Below are positions 1 through 10,687 of a DNA stretch of 64,000 bases, one piece after another; the first letter of the stretch is position 1; every line of letters starts with the position of its first letter. This DNA is from Enoplosus armatus (taxonomy: Eukaryota > Chordata > Actinopteri > Centrarchiformes > Enoplosidae), in NCBI RefSeq assembly GCF_043641665.1, contig NC_092191.1:14663501-14727500 (forward strand), read 5' to 3'. Under the pieces are notes generated by a model that had not been told where the DNA came from, made no database searches, and was given only the letters and a program-made list of their open reading frames with translations. The position numbers and the translations under genes are program-made.

Positions 1-63
1 ATGAGGTGAAGTTTAGACAGTAATCGTAAATATACTGTGTTTGCAATTTTTTGCTATTTACAG

Positions 64-3000
64 TACCACAAGGAGGTAGTGCGCCTGATGTCGGGGGAGT
101 TCAGGCAGAGGATCGGGGAACGCTACATAGCTTTTGCCCGCAAGTGGATGACCTATGTCCTGACCAAATGTGAGAGTGGCAGGGGCACCAAGCCCAGGTA
201 AGGCCTTAATTCACTTATGTCTCTCTTTTGCCCTCTGATTGGGTGCTGCATCGGCCAGCTCGTGTGGTGTTCCTGCGGTAGCATTTAAGCCTGGCCATCT
301 GGTTAGACATTATCCTAACCAACAAGACATCCTACTAGTGCAATTAATCTTGGATAAAAAAAGTTAACAAAAAATGTTCCAAATCACCTTAAACAAACTG
401 TAGACTTAGACTAATAAAGGCTTTTTTTATTATTACTTTTCTTACTGTGCAAGTTCATAGTACATAATTGGGTTTTGTTTGGGTGATAGATTCCTCAGTT
501 GCTCTGCTGTTTGCTATTTTTAGAACTATTATTAACTGTAAAACCAGATATATTTATCTCCTGTGTAAGAGCCACAGCCTTTAAATGCATTTATTTTAGC
601 CCTCTTTGTCAAGAGCTTTCGCTTTCAGCCACTACAAGCTACCATGGCAACATTGTACTCTGATAATAGAGTGAAGCCTTTAGGTTATTGCATGGAATAC
701 AACTGCAACAGTAGCATGACCTTTTGGAGACATAACAGAGACCTTTAAAAAAAATATATATATATATTATGACACAAATGGTATAGAGGGAGAGAAAGAA
801 ATGAACAGTGGCAGAATGTTTTTGGACACACTCTTTGACTGCCATGTTTCACCCACAGGTGGGCGACTCAGGGTTTTGATTTTCTTCAGGCCATCGAACC
901 TGCCTTTATATCAGCACTGCCAGAGGATGACTTCCTGGTAAAACTGCCTGTTTTCTTCTTTTTTGTCATTTTCTACAAATTGCACAACCATCATGCTTGG
1001 AATATGATGTATTTATTATCTGTTGACTGTGAATTTACACGTCTTTCTGCAGAATTTACAAGCTTTGATGAATGAATGTATTGGACACGTGATTGGAAAA
1101 CCTCATAGCCCAGTCACCGGCCTGTACATTGGTAAGATGCACCTCTGTGATACGAACTGTTGGTGACTTCCATATCTGGAGTTCAGGATTTATTTCAGTG
1201 TTTACATTCTGTTGCAAGTTTATTACCTGGGTGTCAAGGGGGTGGGCTGTTACACAGAGCAGGCACAACGGCAATGAAATAACAATTCAATTCCCATAGA
1301 AGGTTGATTGAGCAACTCCATGCTGCTGTTCAGTGGCCAACAGTAGAAAACTGTGGTTGCCCTGGGCAAGTATCAAAGTGTGTGAAGTTGGGTGTTTCTG
1401 AAAAAGATTGTGTTTGCTCAGCAAACATTTCCTGATTAAATAAAGATAGAAAAAAACAAAAACAATGAAAATAACCAGACCAACTCTGACAGCCGTGTTC
1501 CTGCCATTTAATGCAATACAAAAGTAGTGTTAAAAATAATGCTGCAAAAAGTGACCACCAGATGTGGCCAAAATAATTTTTTGCAATACTTACATAATAA
1601 CCCGACCACTGGATGTATGTGGTTGTAAAAAACATTTTAATTAATGTTAATTCTGTGATGTTACTTCATTGTAGAAACACGGGTTCCTTTTGTAGGTGGC
1701 TTGACTAAATGAAGCATTGGGTGTTTTTCTTTTCAGCTCCCAGGAATAGTCCTCGTCCTGTAAAGGTCCCTCGCTGCCATAGTGACCCACCAAACCCCAA
1801 TCTGTTCATCTCTAATGCTGAAGGTTTCAGGTAGGCGATTATAGTTCAAGCTTTTCCAATAATCTGTGTGCCTACTGTGTTTTAACTCTTTCCTACATGG
1901 CTCATTTCCTTTGCTTTTTCTGCCTGCTGATGTTTTTGCTTTGTAGTTGTTGAGCTTGTGTGTGTGTGTGATGTGAGCTTCTGTGTGTGTGTATGCTGTG
2001 AGTATGTCAGTGGTCATTTTCTTTTTTTAAATTTGGATTGTTTCTGAGTGAGTGAGGCTGTACGTCTGTCCCTCAACCAGCCATCCAGTCACACCCTTGA
2101 ACATGTCGCATCCCACGCAAGCCACCTTACCTCCTAAGACAGAGCTCCTCAGTTTGTTTTTTCACCACACAGCTCTCGAAGTCTCCCCTGCGACCTCCGG
2201 AACCAGCTGTTCCCCAACGGCCCTCGCCCTGTCCCTCAGGGCCCGGGGGAACAAAGCCACACCAAAGCACCCAGCAGCAGCCCCAATGACGTCAGGTAGC
2301 CTTGCCCCCCAAGTCACCTGGTAGAAACTGCTGTCAAAACACAGTCTCAGATGCAAAAACAAAAAAAAGCCATCACAATTTCACAAGGCTTCTGGAAATT
2401 GAAGGAGGAGGTGCATCATGTTGAAATCTGTTTTTTTGCAGGCCCCTACTTTGTATTGAAGAATGAAACACTGCTTATGATCGCACTCTTATAGAGGGAT
2501 ATATTTTATATTATACTTGTTTCGCTTCCACCATTACTTTTGTAACTTTGATTTATATGTTTCATTGGCAGATTGCTGATTTCCTGCTTTTAGCCCTAAA
2601 CAGACACTATAAATGTGGATATTTAGACAGATATTGGATTAACAAAGTATCCACAAAGTCAGTCTCCCATTCTTTGTAAATTGAGCATTTCTAGGCTCCA
2701 CATTGGTGCATTTGTATGTGCAGTTTAGGTCTTTGGACAGCAGGAAGCATTTAATTCCATTAGCTAAAGAAGCATTTCCCTTCAGATTCTACCTGAAATG
2801 TCATTTCACTTGAAGAATTGGATTTTTAATGCATTGGTGCACAACAGCATGGCTGTTCAGATGTAATCATTTGAATCACTCTAGACTTGCTACAGCTTAA
2901 ATGAAGTGTTAGAAGATGCATCTGAATGGCATGGCATTGGTGTAGGTTAGAAAAGATTTGACTTCTTACTAAATGTAAGAAAAACCTCAGAATATTTTCA

Positions 3001-6000
3001 GCCTTAAAAGTGTCAATGTAGCTTTAACAAGCCCCGCAAAAATGTCACTAAATCAGAAAAATGGCCTTGAAAAGAAGTCTCGTTACTGGTCAAGGGAAGA
3101 GACTGTGATTGTTGTGCATGGTGTGAAAATGAAAAAAATAAAACACACACTGCCTCATTGAAAGAGTGGGCTATTATATTCTGCTTTTTAGTGCTTTTAA
3201 CATCAGTCTTGCTTTGGTGCTGGTGATTCACTGCCATTAGATTCTTGGCTTATTTGTGTGCTTTTGAAATCTGAACATGCTCTCAACAGATCTAACCTTC
3301 GAGTGTGTATGAGCTGTGTAATGACTCTGACGCATGCTGAACTGTTGGCGATGTTAATTAATAAGTTTCAAAAGGCATACGGAGAATCAGCTAAATCTGT
3401 TTCTCTTGGAAGGTCAGATGGTTTTGTCAGTTTTTTAATATCATCTTGAAACCTAGTAGTAACCCAATAGTTACTTTCTTTCCAGCAAAGAATTGTGTAG
3501 TATTTGATTGGTTGGATAATTGATATTGTTTACAGTATTTATGTAATTTTCATTTTAAGCACAAGTCTGGGAACATTTCCCCGAAAAAGCGTCTCAAGTT
3601 GAAGATGATCTCTGTCCCCTTTGCAAGTCTCATATCTTTAAGATGCTTTTAAGAAGCAGTGCCCTGTACTGTTACATTTTCCACAGTTAATTAAACATAA
3701 AAGAACAAAGAGCATACTCAGCCATTTTGAAAGCATAAAAATAAAATGCGGTCTTGGCAGAAGAAGTTGCACTCTGTATTGTTCCTTAATTTGTCTATTA
3801 ACGGAGAAACTCCCAGACTTAAACATACCATCTGAATCTGTGCTTTTTCGGTGAACCACAGTGTTGCATCACTTTCCTCCTTGTCTTTGCAGGGGATCCA
3901 GTTTCCATGAGAATGACCGTCTGTCGTCGGTTGCAGCAGAGTTGCATTTTAAATCTCTGAGCCGTCACTCCAGCCCCACAGAGGACAAAGAAGGTGGGTG
4001 CATCCAGTGATCAGCATGCTTTGATCCCCACATTGCATATTAATCTTCCTGATTGGCTGAATTGTCTCTTGTGATTTCTTTCTCCAGAACCCTCCTATCC
4101 TAAAGGAGACCCTAACAGCACTGCACGCCGAAGCTGGGAGCTCCGCACCTTTATCAGCCAGTCCAAGGGTGAGATTGTTGACTGATGAGGCGTGTTGGAT
4201 TGACTCAAACAAACAATAGGAAATGTTTTCCCACTTGAAAATAATAAATAATGAATCCTGTTTCCTGTTTCCTGTCTCCCGTCTCAGACACAGCAGCACG
4301 ACAAAGCCCCATGGAGGCCGTCCGTCGCTCCATTCGCAAGTTCGAGGACAAGCGCTACGCTGTGATGAAGCAGCGCAACATCATTGGCCAAGTGTGTCAC
4401 ACACCCAAGTCCTATGACAACGTCATGCACGTGGGGCTCAGGAAGGTGACCTTCAAGTGGCAGAGGGGCAACAAAATCGGTAAGGCTGCCTACTGACTGC
4501 TTTTGTCATTAAGTAGATTATTTTACACATACAGGCAGTGATGTTATGTTTGTGTGTATGAACAGGTGAAGGCCAGTATGGGAAGGTGTACACCTGCATT
4601 AATGTCGACACTGGAGAGCTAATGGCCATGAAGGAGGTATGTACTTGAGCAAGATCAATTCAGTTGTTCAAAATAATCATAAGATCTGCAGATAGCAGTA
4701 ACAAACTTTATTTTATTGTCAACCAGATCCGATTCCAGCCGAATGATCACAAAACAATCAAGGAGACTGCAGATGAGCTGAAAATATTTGAAGGCATTAA
4801 ACACCCAAACCTGGTGCGATACTTTGGAGTGGAGCTCCATCGGGTAAGAGGCATATGTTTATGTCAGTTCAGGCATCACACGGTGCATACTGAAGCTGTT
4901 TGACATAAATTTCCATTCACCACCTGTAGGAGGAGATGTACATCTTCATGGAGTACTGTGATGAGGGCACTCTGGAGGAGGTGTCCCGACTGGGGCTGCA
5001 GGAACACGTCATCAGGCTCTATAGCAAACAGATCACTACAGCCATCAATGTCCTGCATGAACACGGCATTGTCCACCGTGATATCAAGGGTCAGTGTCAC
5101 ATGCTCTTTCTTTCTTATCAGAAATACAGAAAACTCTGAATGAACTCCAACACATTCATTTACCCACTGTTAATTCTGTCTGTTTCTTTTATTTATTTTT
5201 TTATTTTTTTATCAGGAGCCAACATCTTTTTGACATCGTCAGGGCTCATTAAACTGGGTGACTTTGGCTGTTCAGTTAAATTGAGGAACAACACTCACAC
5301 CATGCCAGGGGAGGTGAACAGCACGCTGGGAACGGCAGGTAAGAAATGACATCTTGTGTCTGGGTTGCATGCCGCCACCAGGGGTCATTGTGGCTTGATA
5401 TTTAGTTTTTTTTCCCTTTCATAAATGGATGTCCACCCACATGCTATTCTTTTTTGTGTTCTTGCATTGTCATGGTGATGACCATGTGATGCAAATGTTG
5501 GTTATCCTATGTATGTTTTAATATCTTTATTTGTTTTGAATGTGTTTTTATATCAAACATATTTCCCATTGGTCACAAGGGCTTATGCACAAATATAGTT
5601 CTGCCTACATGCTGCATTATATCTTATTATTATTATTATTATTATTATTGTAGTGCTGATTAATAAATTCTAGTGTTTTAACTTTGTTGTTTTCTATTTT
5701 AATCAGCATACATGGCACCTGAAGTCATCACCAGAGCAAAGGGTGAAGGTCATGGACGAGCAGCAGACATCTGGAGTTTGGGCTGCGTTCTCATTGAGAT
5801 GGTGACTGGAAAGGTAAGTAGTGATAGAAAAGATCTTGTCCTTACGTTACAGAGGAGACAGACTGAAATAATTGTACTATTGTTGCTCTGTTATAGTTGA
5901 TACTATTATTATCATTGAAAACAAGAGACACATTGTAGATCAGCTGTGGCTTCCACATGCCATTATTGTTTCAATGCAGTCCATTTCAACACTTACATCG

Positions 6001-6809
6001 AGTTTCCATTTGAAGGTTCTTTCTGTTAAACAAGCATGTTTTGAATAAAATCTTTTGGCTGTGAGACGTTCCCATCTCATGATAAAGTCTTTGTTTAGGC
6101 AACAAATTGCTGTTTCAGTCTGATAAAATCTGTGGAGCTGGTCGCCCTTTAGCCAAACTGTCACTTCCAGAGTAGAGAAATTGTTGTGGTTATTTAAATT
6201 TGCTGTCTGCTTGTTAAGCTTGTCAAAGGCACATTTTTTGCCCACATGCTTAAGATCTTAAGTTTATTTCCCCCTTTCTTACCACTTCAGGAAATTCACG
6301 ACACCAAAAGCAGAAGTAAAACAAACCACAATGAAATTATGTTATGTTTCTTACCTTTATCTCAACCTGCAGAGGCCCTGGCACGAGTATGAGCACAACT
6401 TCCAGATCATGTACAAAGTGGGCATGGGCCATAAACCCCCCATCCCGGAGAAGCTGAGCACAGAGGGGAAGGACTTCCTCGGCCACTGTCTGGAGAGCGA
6501 ACCTAAACGCCGCTGGACAGCTAGCATGCTGCTAGACCACCCGTTTGTCAAGGTGAGACACTGCTATGGCATGCGTTTTTAAAGCAGTCCAGTTCTCTTT
6601 ATTGGGATGTTGATCTCCAGACTAAAACCCAGTGGAATCACAAAACGGTGAACTGCCATTGATTGACTGAATATTTGCACGTTTTTAGTAAAAACTCTGC
6701 CAACTTTTTAAAAATATTTTTTTATAGATTGATAAACTGATTGTCCAACAAGTTCCCATTACAGATGCTACCTCTTTGTCTGTTTCAGGTTTGTACGGAT
6801 GAAGAGTGA
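64..6809 (+). CDS. map3k4: MAP kinase kinase kinase 4 (MEKK4/MTK1), 3' portion, 15 coding exons
   Basis: Serine/threonine MAP3K that activates the MKK3/6-p38 and MKK4/7-JNK pathways downstream of GADD45 proteins; cytoplasmic. Exons read from splice sites: 64-197, 859-937, 1053-1131, 1737-1830, 2173-2295, 3893-3993, 4088-4168, 4288-4479, 4566-4636, 4727-4843, 4930-5089, 5216-5338, 5707-5813, 6373-6552, 6789-6809. All phases agree and give 553 residues plus TGA. The first exon reads [15 protein letters not shown] and the end VCTDEE, both as in vertebrate MAP3K4. Kinase landmarks are intact: glycine loop [12 protein letters not shown]-site lysine in LMAMKEI, catalytic loop HRDIKGANI, DFG in LGDFGCSV, and MAPEVI. 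The 5' exons lie outside the window. The exon at 2173-2295 is Ser/Pro-rich and has no poly-alanine run, unlike the human protein as I recall it. Identity is very secure; exon ends were read by eye. Confidence 0.97.
4480..6552 (+). other. map3k4: map3k4 kinase-domain exons
   Basis: This part holds the catalytic core. Exon 4566-4636 carries the P-loop and lysine, 4727-4843 the C-helix region ([16 protein letters not shown]), 4930-5089 the hinge ([12 protein letters not shown]) and HRD loop, 5216-5338 the DFG and activation segment ending in STLGTA, 5707-5813 the APE motif and ADIWSLGC, and 6373-6552 the C-lobe. No catalytic residue is missing. The end of exon 5216-5338 and the end of exon 5707-5813 are the stretches copied into the decayed duplicate near 9.3-9.5 kb. 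Confidence 0.95.
5623..5649. repeat. (TTA)n microsatellite in a map3k4 intron
   Basis: About nine copies of a TTA/ATT trinucleotide between exons 5216-5338 and 5707-5813. It is a simple repeat with no evident coding or splicing role. Confidence 0.85.
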
Positions 6810-7700
6810 ATGGAACCTCCTCTGTGGCTTTTAAGTTTACAAATTAAAGCACTACTGTACATGCTGATGGCAAAAGAAAAAAGAACCGTGGACAAGGCAG
6901 AAGAGGAAGTTACGGCTGAAGGCACATCGAGTTAAACTGAGGAACTAATACAATATCATTTCAGAGGACAACTGGACCTAAGGGGTATAGGGTTGTTGTG
7001 TCTGTATGTACCCATGGACTGGGGGGAGGAGGGGCCGGGGTGGGACTGTACATACTGTAAGAATAGGATTGGCTTTAATTCTTGTATGAACAATATTGTA
7101 AAGTTAAAGTAACTATTGCCACATGTGTTGTTCTCACTGGTGAAGAGACCTCTGAAAAGGCATTGAGGAATACCTTTTTTTTTTAAACAAATGGGAGGGA
7201 GTGGGTGGGGGGGACAAAATCTATGGCACTTTTAAACTGTTTACCCAAGGGGCAGTTGAGTAGAGGAGGGAGGAATCTTCTTTCAGTCGCCCTTTGAGAA
7301 AAAGGTGTGGTAAGCCTCACTGAATGGAAGGAGACGTTGGTTTACCATTATGTAATGAACACCATCCAAATATTCAAATTAATTTATCACTTGTCATTTG
7401 GCAAGCGCAGGCACTAGGAAGGATTTTTTTTAATGTATTTTTCTTTGCCTTTGCTGAGGAGTAAATGTCAAGTTGGAGCAATGTTCAAGTCTACTGGTCG
7501 CCGGTGAAGAGCTGTTCACGTGACTGGAGCGTAGCCAACTGAGAGGAGAAACGGGGCCTGCTCTCCCTCCCTGCTGCTGAACACAAAACATCCACACACA
7601 CAGACACTGACACACACACACACCACAACTTCTGGTCCTCTGCTGCTCTTACAGTGTTTGCTATGTACAAACAATATTAATAAACCAATCGTTTTGTTTT
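6810..7700 (+). other. map3k4: map3k4 3' untranslated region
   Basis: This is non-coding sequence after the TGA, with G-rich and T-rich tracts and an imperfect CA-rich stretch near 7590-7622. It ends just after a canonical AATAAA at 7679-7684 followed by a GT/T-rich segment. The last ~150 bases of this UTR reappear, diverged, at 9490-9680. Confidence 0.8.
7679..7684 (+). terminator. map3k4: Polyadenylation signal of map3k4
   Basis: Canonical AATAAA about 870 bases after the stop codon, followed by a T-rich stretch of the kind found downstream of cleavage sites. It is the obvious 3' end for map3k4. The same signal is kept in the decayed copy near 9628. Confidence 0.7.
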
Positions 7701-8109
7701 TTTTAATGAAACGTGTTTTTTCTTCCACCGTGCCTATCAAAGAGGAAATCTTAGCATTGAAGTATTTGCATTCTTACTTTAGGCACAATATTTTTTAATG
7801 ATTTTCTAAAGCGAGTTGAACACTGGCTGCTTGACACTGTCCAGATGATCTTGAGCTTCTGAATCAGCTTTAAGACGAAAAAACAGGTGTGCAGACTGGT
7901 GGTTACTATTCTGTTGTCAGAAGCTTGCAGATTAGTAGCTGTGCAAAGAGTCTTTAGTTGTTTAGAGGAACCTCCTCATGCTAGTAACTCGAGCCTTTTT
8001 CAATCTCAGTCTGGCCGATCATTCAGCAAACTCCCAGTGAAGGAAAGAACTTTTCTGATCCTGATCTGTTTACTTTCCTTGAACAAAAATCATTTTCAAA
8101 ACACTGGGA

Positions 8110-8340
8110 AAACTGTGTGAACACCTTCTAATAAGGCATCCTTTATAAAGTGGTTGTAAGTTGTAACTAATGGCTTTATTAATGGTAAATTAGATGATAA
8201 ATTATTGAATTATTATTAATTACTAATAAGAAAATGAGAAACTGAGTTTGAACAGCTCTTCTTAATAATGGCTTATGAATGATCGATAAAGCATTAGTTT
8301 TAGATTGATTAACCATTAACCTCTAAACCCTTCATTAAGA
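8110..8340. repeat. AT-rich dispersed-repeat-like block
   Basis: The block has many short TTATTAAT/ATTAATAA words and phrases such as CTAATAAGGCATCCTTTATAA, which I associate with a short dispersed repeat of fish genomes. A similar style occurs at 20860-20960. No ORF. Assignment to a named family is not possible by eye. Confidence 0.35.
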
Positions 8341-8396
8341 GTATAAATTTATATATAAATATATATGTATATTATGTATGTATATGTATGTATATA

Positions 8397-8459
<63 letters not shown>
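8341..8459. repeat. (TA)n / TATG microsatellite
   Basis: Degenerate TATG/TATA repeats run into roughly 55 bases of pure TA. The translated frame over this tract is only a run of I/Y residues and is not a gene. Confidence 0.95.
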
Positions 8460-8689
8460 TGTCACTGTAGTGCTTATTGAGAAGAAGGTGAACACTGTGA
8501 GAAAATGAATAATGGACTTTCTTCAACACAGTTGTAGTGTGAAATGAGATTTGATATATATTTTGCAGTTGTCTACAAAAGCACATTTGACTTGATACAG
8601 TGCAACTGACAGTTATACATTTGAAATGTTATTGACAAATGTATTTACCGTTGACACATACACTAAATGTTTTGAGTGAATGACAGCAA

Positions 8690-8989
8690 TCTGGAGGACA
8701 AATGAAAAGTCTAGGTTTTGTGAACAAAGATAGTTTGTCTACATTTTTGCTGCTTCATGCAGACTGATTAATAATTCAACTGCGTGCATGCAACATAGAA
8801 TGATCTTGTTCAGAGCAACAAAGTTACCACTGAAGGGACAGCAGCTAAACATCAGCCAGCACCCACAGGCTGAAGTATCATCTGTACTCACAGCTACTGA
8901 TGCAGCAGCCCAGTCTGATGTTGATCCTGCGAGCCAGCTGCTGACTGACCAGCCACAGAGGTACAGAGCTGCAACAGGTTGATAATGAG
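8690..8989 (-). pseudogene. Decayed agpat4 fragment (part of exon 1 plus intron 1)
   Basis: This segment aligns by eye with 12541-12866 of functional agpat4 in the same orientation. Shared landmarks include TCTA(T/G)GTTTTGTGAA, GCGTGCATGCA, and CCACAGAGGTA...GAGCTGCAACAGG. It covers the intron 1 end next to exon 2 and the 3' part of coding exon 1. Compared with the functional exon, GTAAAGTACA (12831-12840) has become GTACA, a 5-base deletion that breaks the frame. Similarity stops at 8989, inside what would be the exon, so there is no start codon. The exon 1 donor GT still stands (GTGAG on the minus strand). It is the left-hand remnant of a local tandem duplication. Confidence 0.8.
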
Positions 8990-8995
8990 AGGGGG

Positions 8996-9095
8996 AAAAT
9001 AAATAAGTACATTTACTGTACTTAAGTGCAATTTTAAGGTACTTGTACTTTAAAACAACTTTTGCTTTAAACTTGTACTTTAAACGTTCTTTGTT
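8996..9095. repeat. Dispersed TACTTGTACTTT-type repeat
   Basis: Words such as AGTACATTTACTGTACTTAAG and AAGGTACTTGTACTTTAAA are typical of a short repeat very common in acanthomorph fish. Related copies lie at 18465-18640, 48030-48425 and (reversed) 51955-52190. This copy sits at the junction between the agpat4 and map3k4 fragments, so it may mark the duplication breakpoint. Confidence 0.6.
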
Positions 9096-9269
9096 ATGTA
9101 TTCTATGATGACCCTGAAGAACGGCACAAGCCAGAACTCTCTGATCTGATAAGGAAGTTGTTCCTCATCGTGCTACATGCACCCTGGAAGAAGGTGAAGT
9201 TGCGTCAGAAAACCCTACTCTGTTTATTAAGATTACCTTTAACTGGATTTTCATTACTGTCTTTATTTT

Positions 9270-10165
9270 CATACCACACCGGGGGAGATGGACAACACAC
9301 TTGGAATAGCGGCTAAGAAATGACATCTTGTGTAGTCCTGGTGACGAGTATGTGTGCATGTATCACTGCTGAGTAAATCCTACCAGTGGGACTGCTGGCT
9401 ATTTTCCATCTTCATGGAAAGTTAAGGAGTGATAGAAAAGATCTTCAGTGCTTTTGTAGCAAATCTAGTCGCTGCTCTGTTCATAGAAAAAGGGGGCTGC
9501 TCTTCCTCCCTGCTGCACACAAAACATCCACACAACCATACACTGACACACACACCACACATTCTGGCCCTCTGCCACTCTTACAGTGTTTACTATGTAC
9601 AAATTACTAATACAAATACAAATATTAATAAACCAACATGTTTTTGAAAAAGTGAAATGTTTATTTTCTTCTACCATGAAAATGTCATTTCTGCTTTACA
9701 TTACAACCAAAGAGGTAGTCCATTTTTAATTTAAGTTTGAGTTACGGGTGAAAATGTTTGTCTTGACTGTATTCACATATTTACACTGTGATTTGAGGAG
9801 AATGCAGTAAAGCCATATTTGATCTTGCCTGAAATTCTTATCTCAAGTTTCCCCAAAGCAAGCTGCCTACCATGATCCAGTTTCATGATCTTACATCTTG
9901 AGCTTTTGCAGCATAGCGTTAAGACGAGACTTCTATGTCTGCATTGTGCTTTGACTCAGGTTTAGCAGATCCTGTCTGACTGGTGTTTACACATTCTGCT
10001 GCCGGCATGCTTGCAGATTAGTAGCTGTGCAAAGAAGCAGCGTCTTTGAGACTCTTTAGTTGTTGTTTAGGGGAGCCTCCTTATTCCCGTAGCTGGAGCC
10101 TCTGTCAATCTCCGTCTGGCCAATCATCCAGCGAACTCCCAGTGAAACTGTGAAGGAAGGATTCA
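9270..10165 (+). pseudogene. Decayed partial copy of map3k4 kinase exons, 3'UTR and flank
   Basis: Three blocks match map3k4 in order and orientation. Block 9275-9335 matches the end of exon 5216-5338 and its intron start (GCTAAGAAATGACATCTTGTG against GGTAAGAAATGACATCTTGTG), with the donor GT changed to CT. Block 9390-9495 matches the end of exon 5707-5813 and its intron (AGTGATAGAAAAGATCTT), with the donor GT changed to TT. Block 9495-9680 matches the 3'UTR end at 7550-7735, including the AATAAA. A further block at about 9890-10165 matches 7845-8060 (CTTGCAGATTAGTAGCTGTGCAAAG). About 1.65 kb between the second and third blocks is deleted. No usable ORF remains. It is the right-hand remnant of the same duplication. 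Confidence 0.85.
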
Positions 10166-10687
10166 GAACATTTACAATGATTACTTGAGCAAGTCACACA
10201 TGAGTGGTGACAGGTTTTTGAGATCCTGTACAGGTTATTTCCACACTAAATTCCCTTTTTAATTTAGTACATTTCAAAGTGTTTCAAAGACTCTTCAGGA
10301 TCCGAATTTAGTGACGTGGTTGAATTTGTCACTGAGATGGGAAGCTAAGGGTTAAGTCTGTCAACAATCAATGTCCAAAAAGAAAATCCAAAATTTAGCT
10401 CCAATTTAACTGACACTTTTTTAATAAATGTTTAAGATTGAGCAAACATGGGCACTTATTGTGGAAACTGTGACATGCTCTTAATGAACCCACGCTGTTA
10501 GAGAAATAATTTCTCTATTTAACACCTCAGTGAAACTCTTTAGATGGATGAATGTTTAACTTTGAATGCTGTTAGGAACATGCTCCAAAACAGGGGACTT
10601 ACATTTGAGCTGTCAAATCTGCTGCTTTTTGGAATATGTGGACAGAAAGGATCTGATTAAATTTAGGGAAAGACCGTTTCACCCATT
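10166..10687 (-). other. agpat4: agpat4 3'UTR and flank
   Basis: AT-rich sequence between the agpat4 stop codon and the decayed map3k4 copy. On the minus strand no AATAAA is seen; ATTAAA-type variants occur (for example near 10425-10430 and 10255-10260), so the 3' end of the mRNA cannot be fixed. No gene is visible here. Confidence 0.4.

Noticed and set aside
9386..9677. Overlapping small open frames
   Set aside because: They fall in the decayed map3k4 copy and its 3'UTR part. None follows the map3k4 reading frame.
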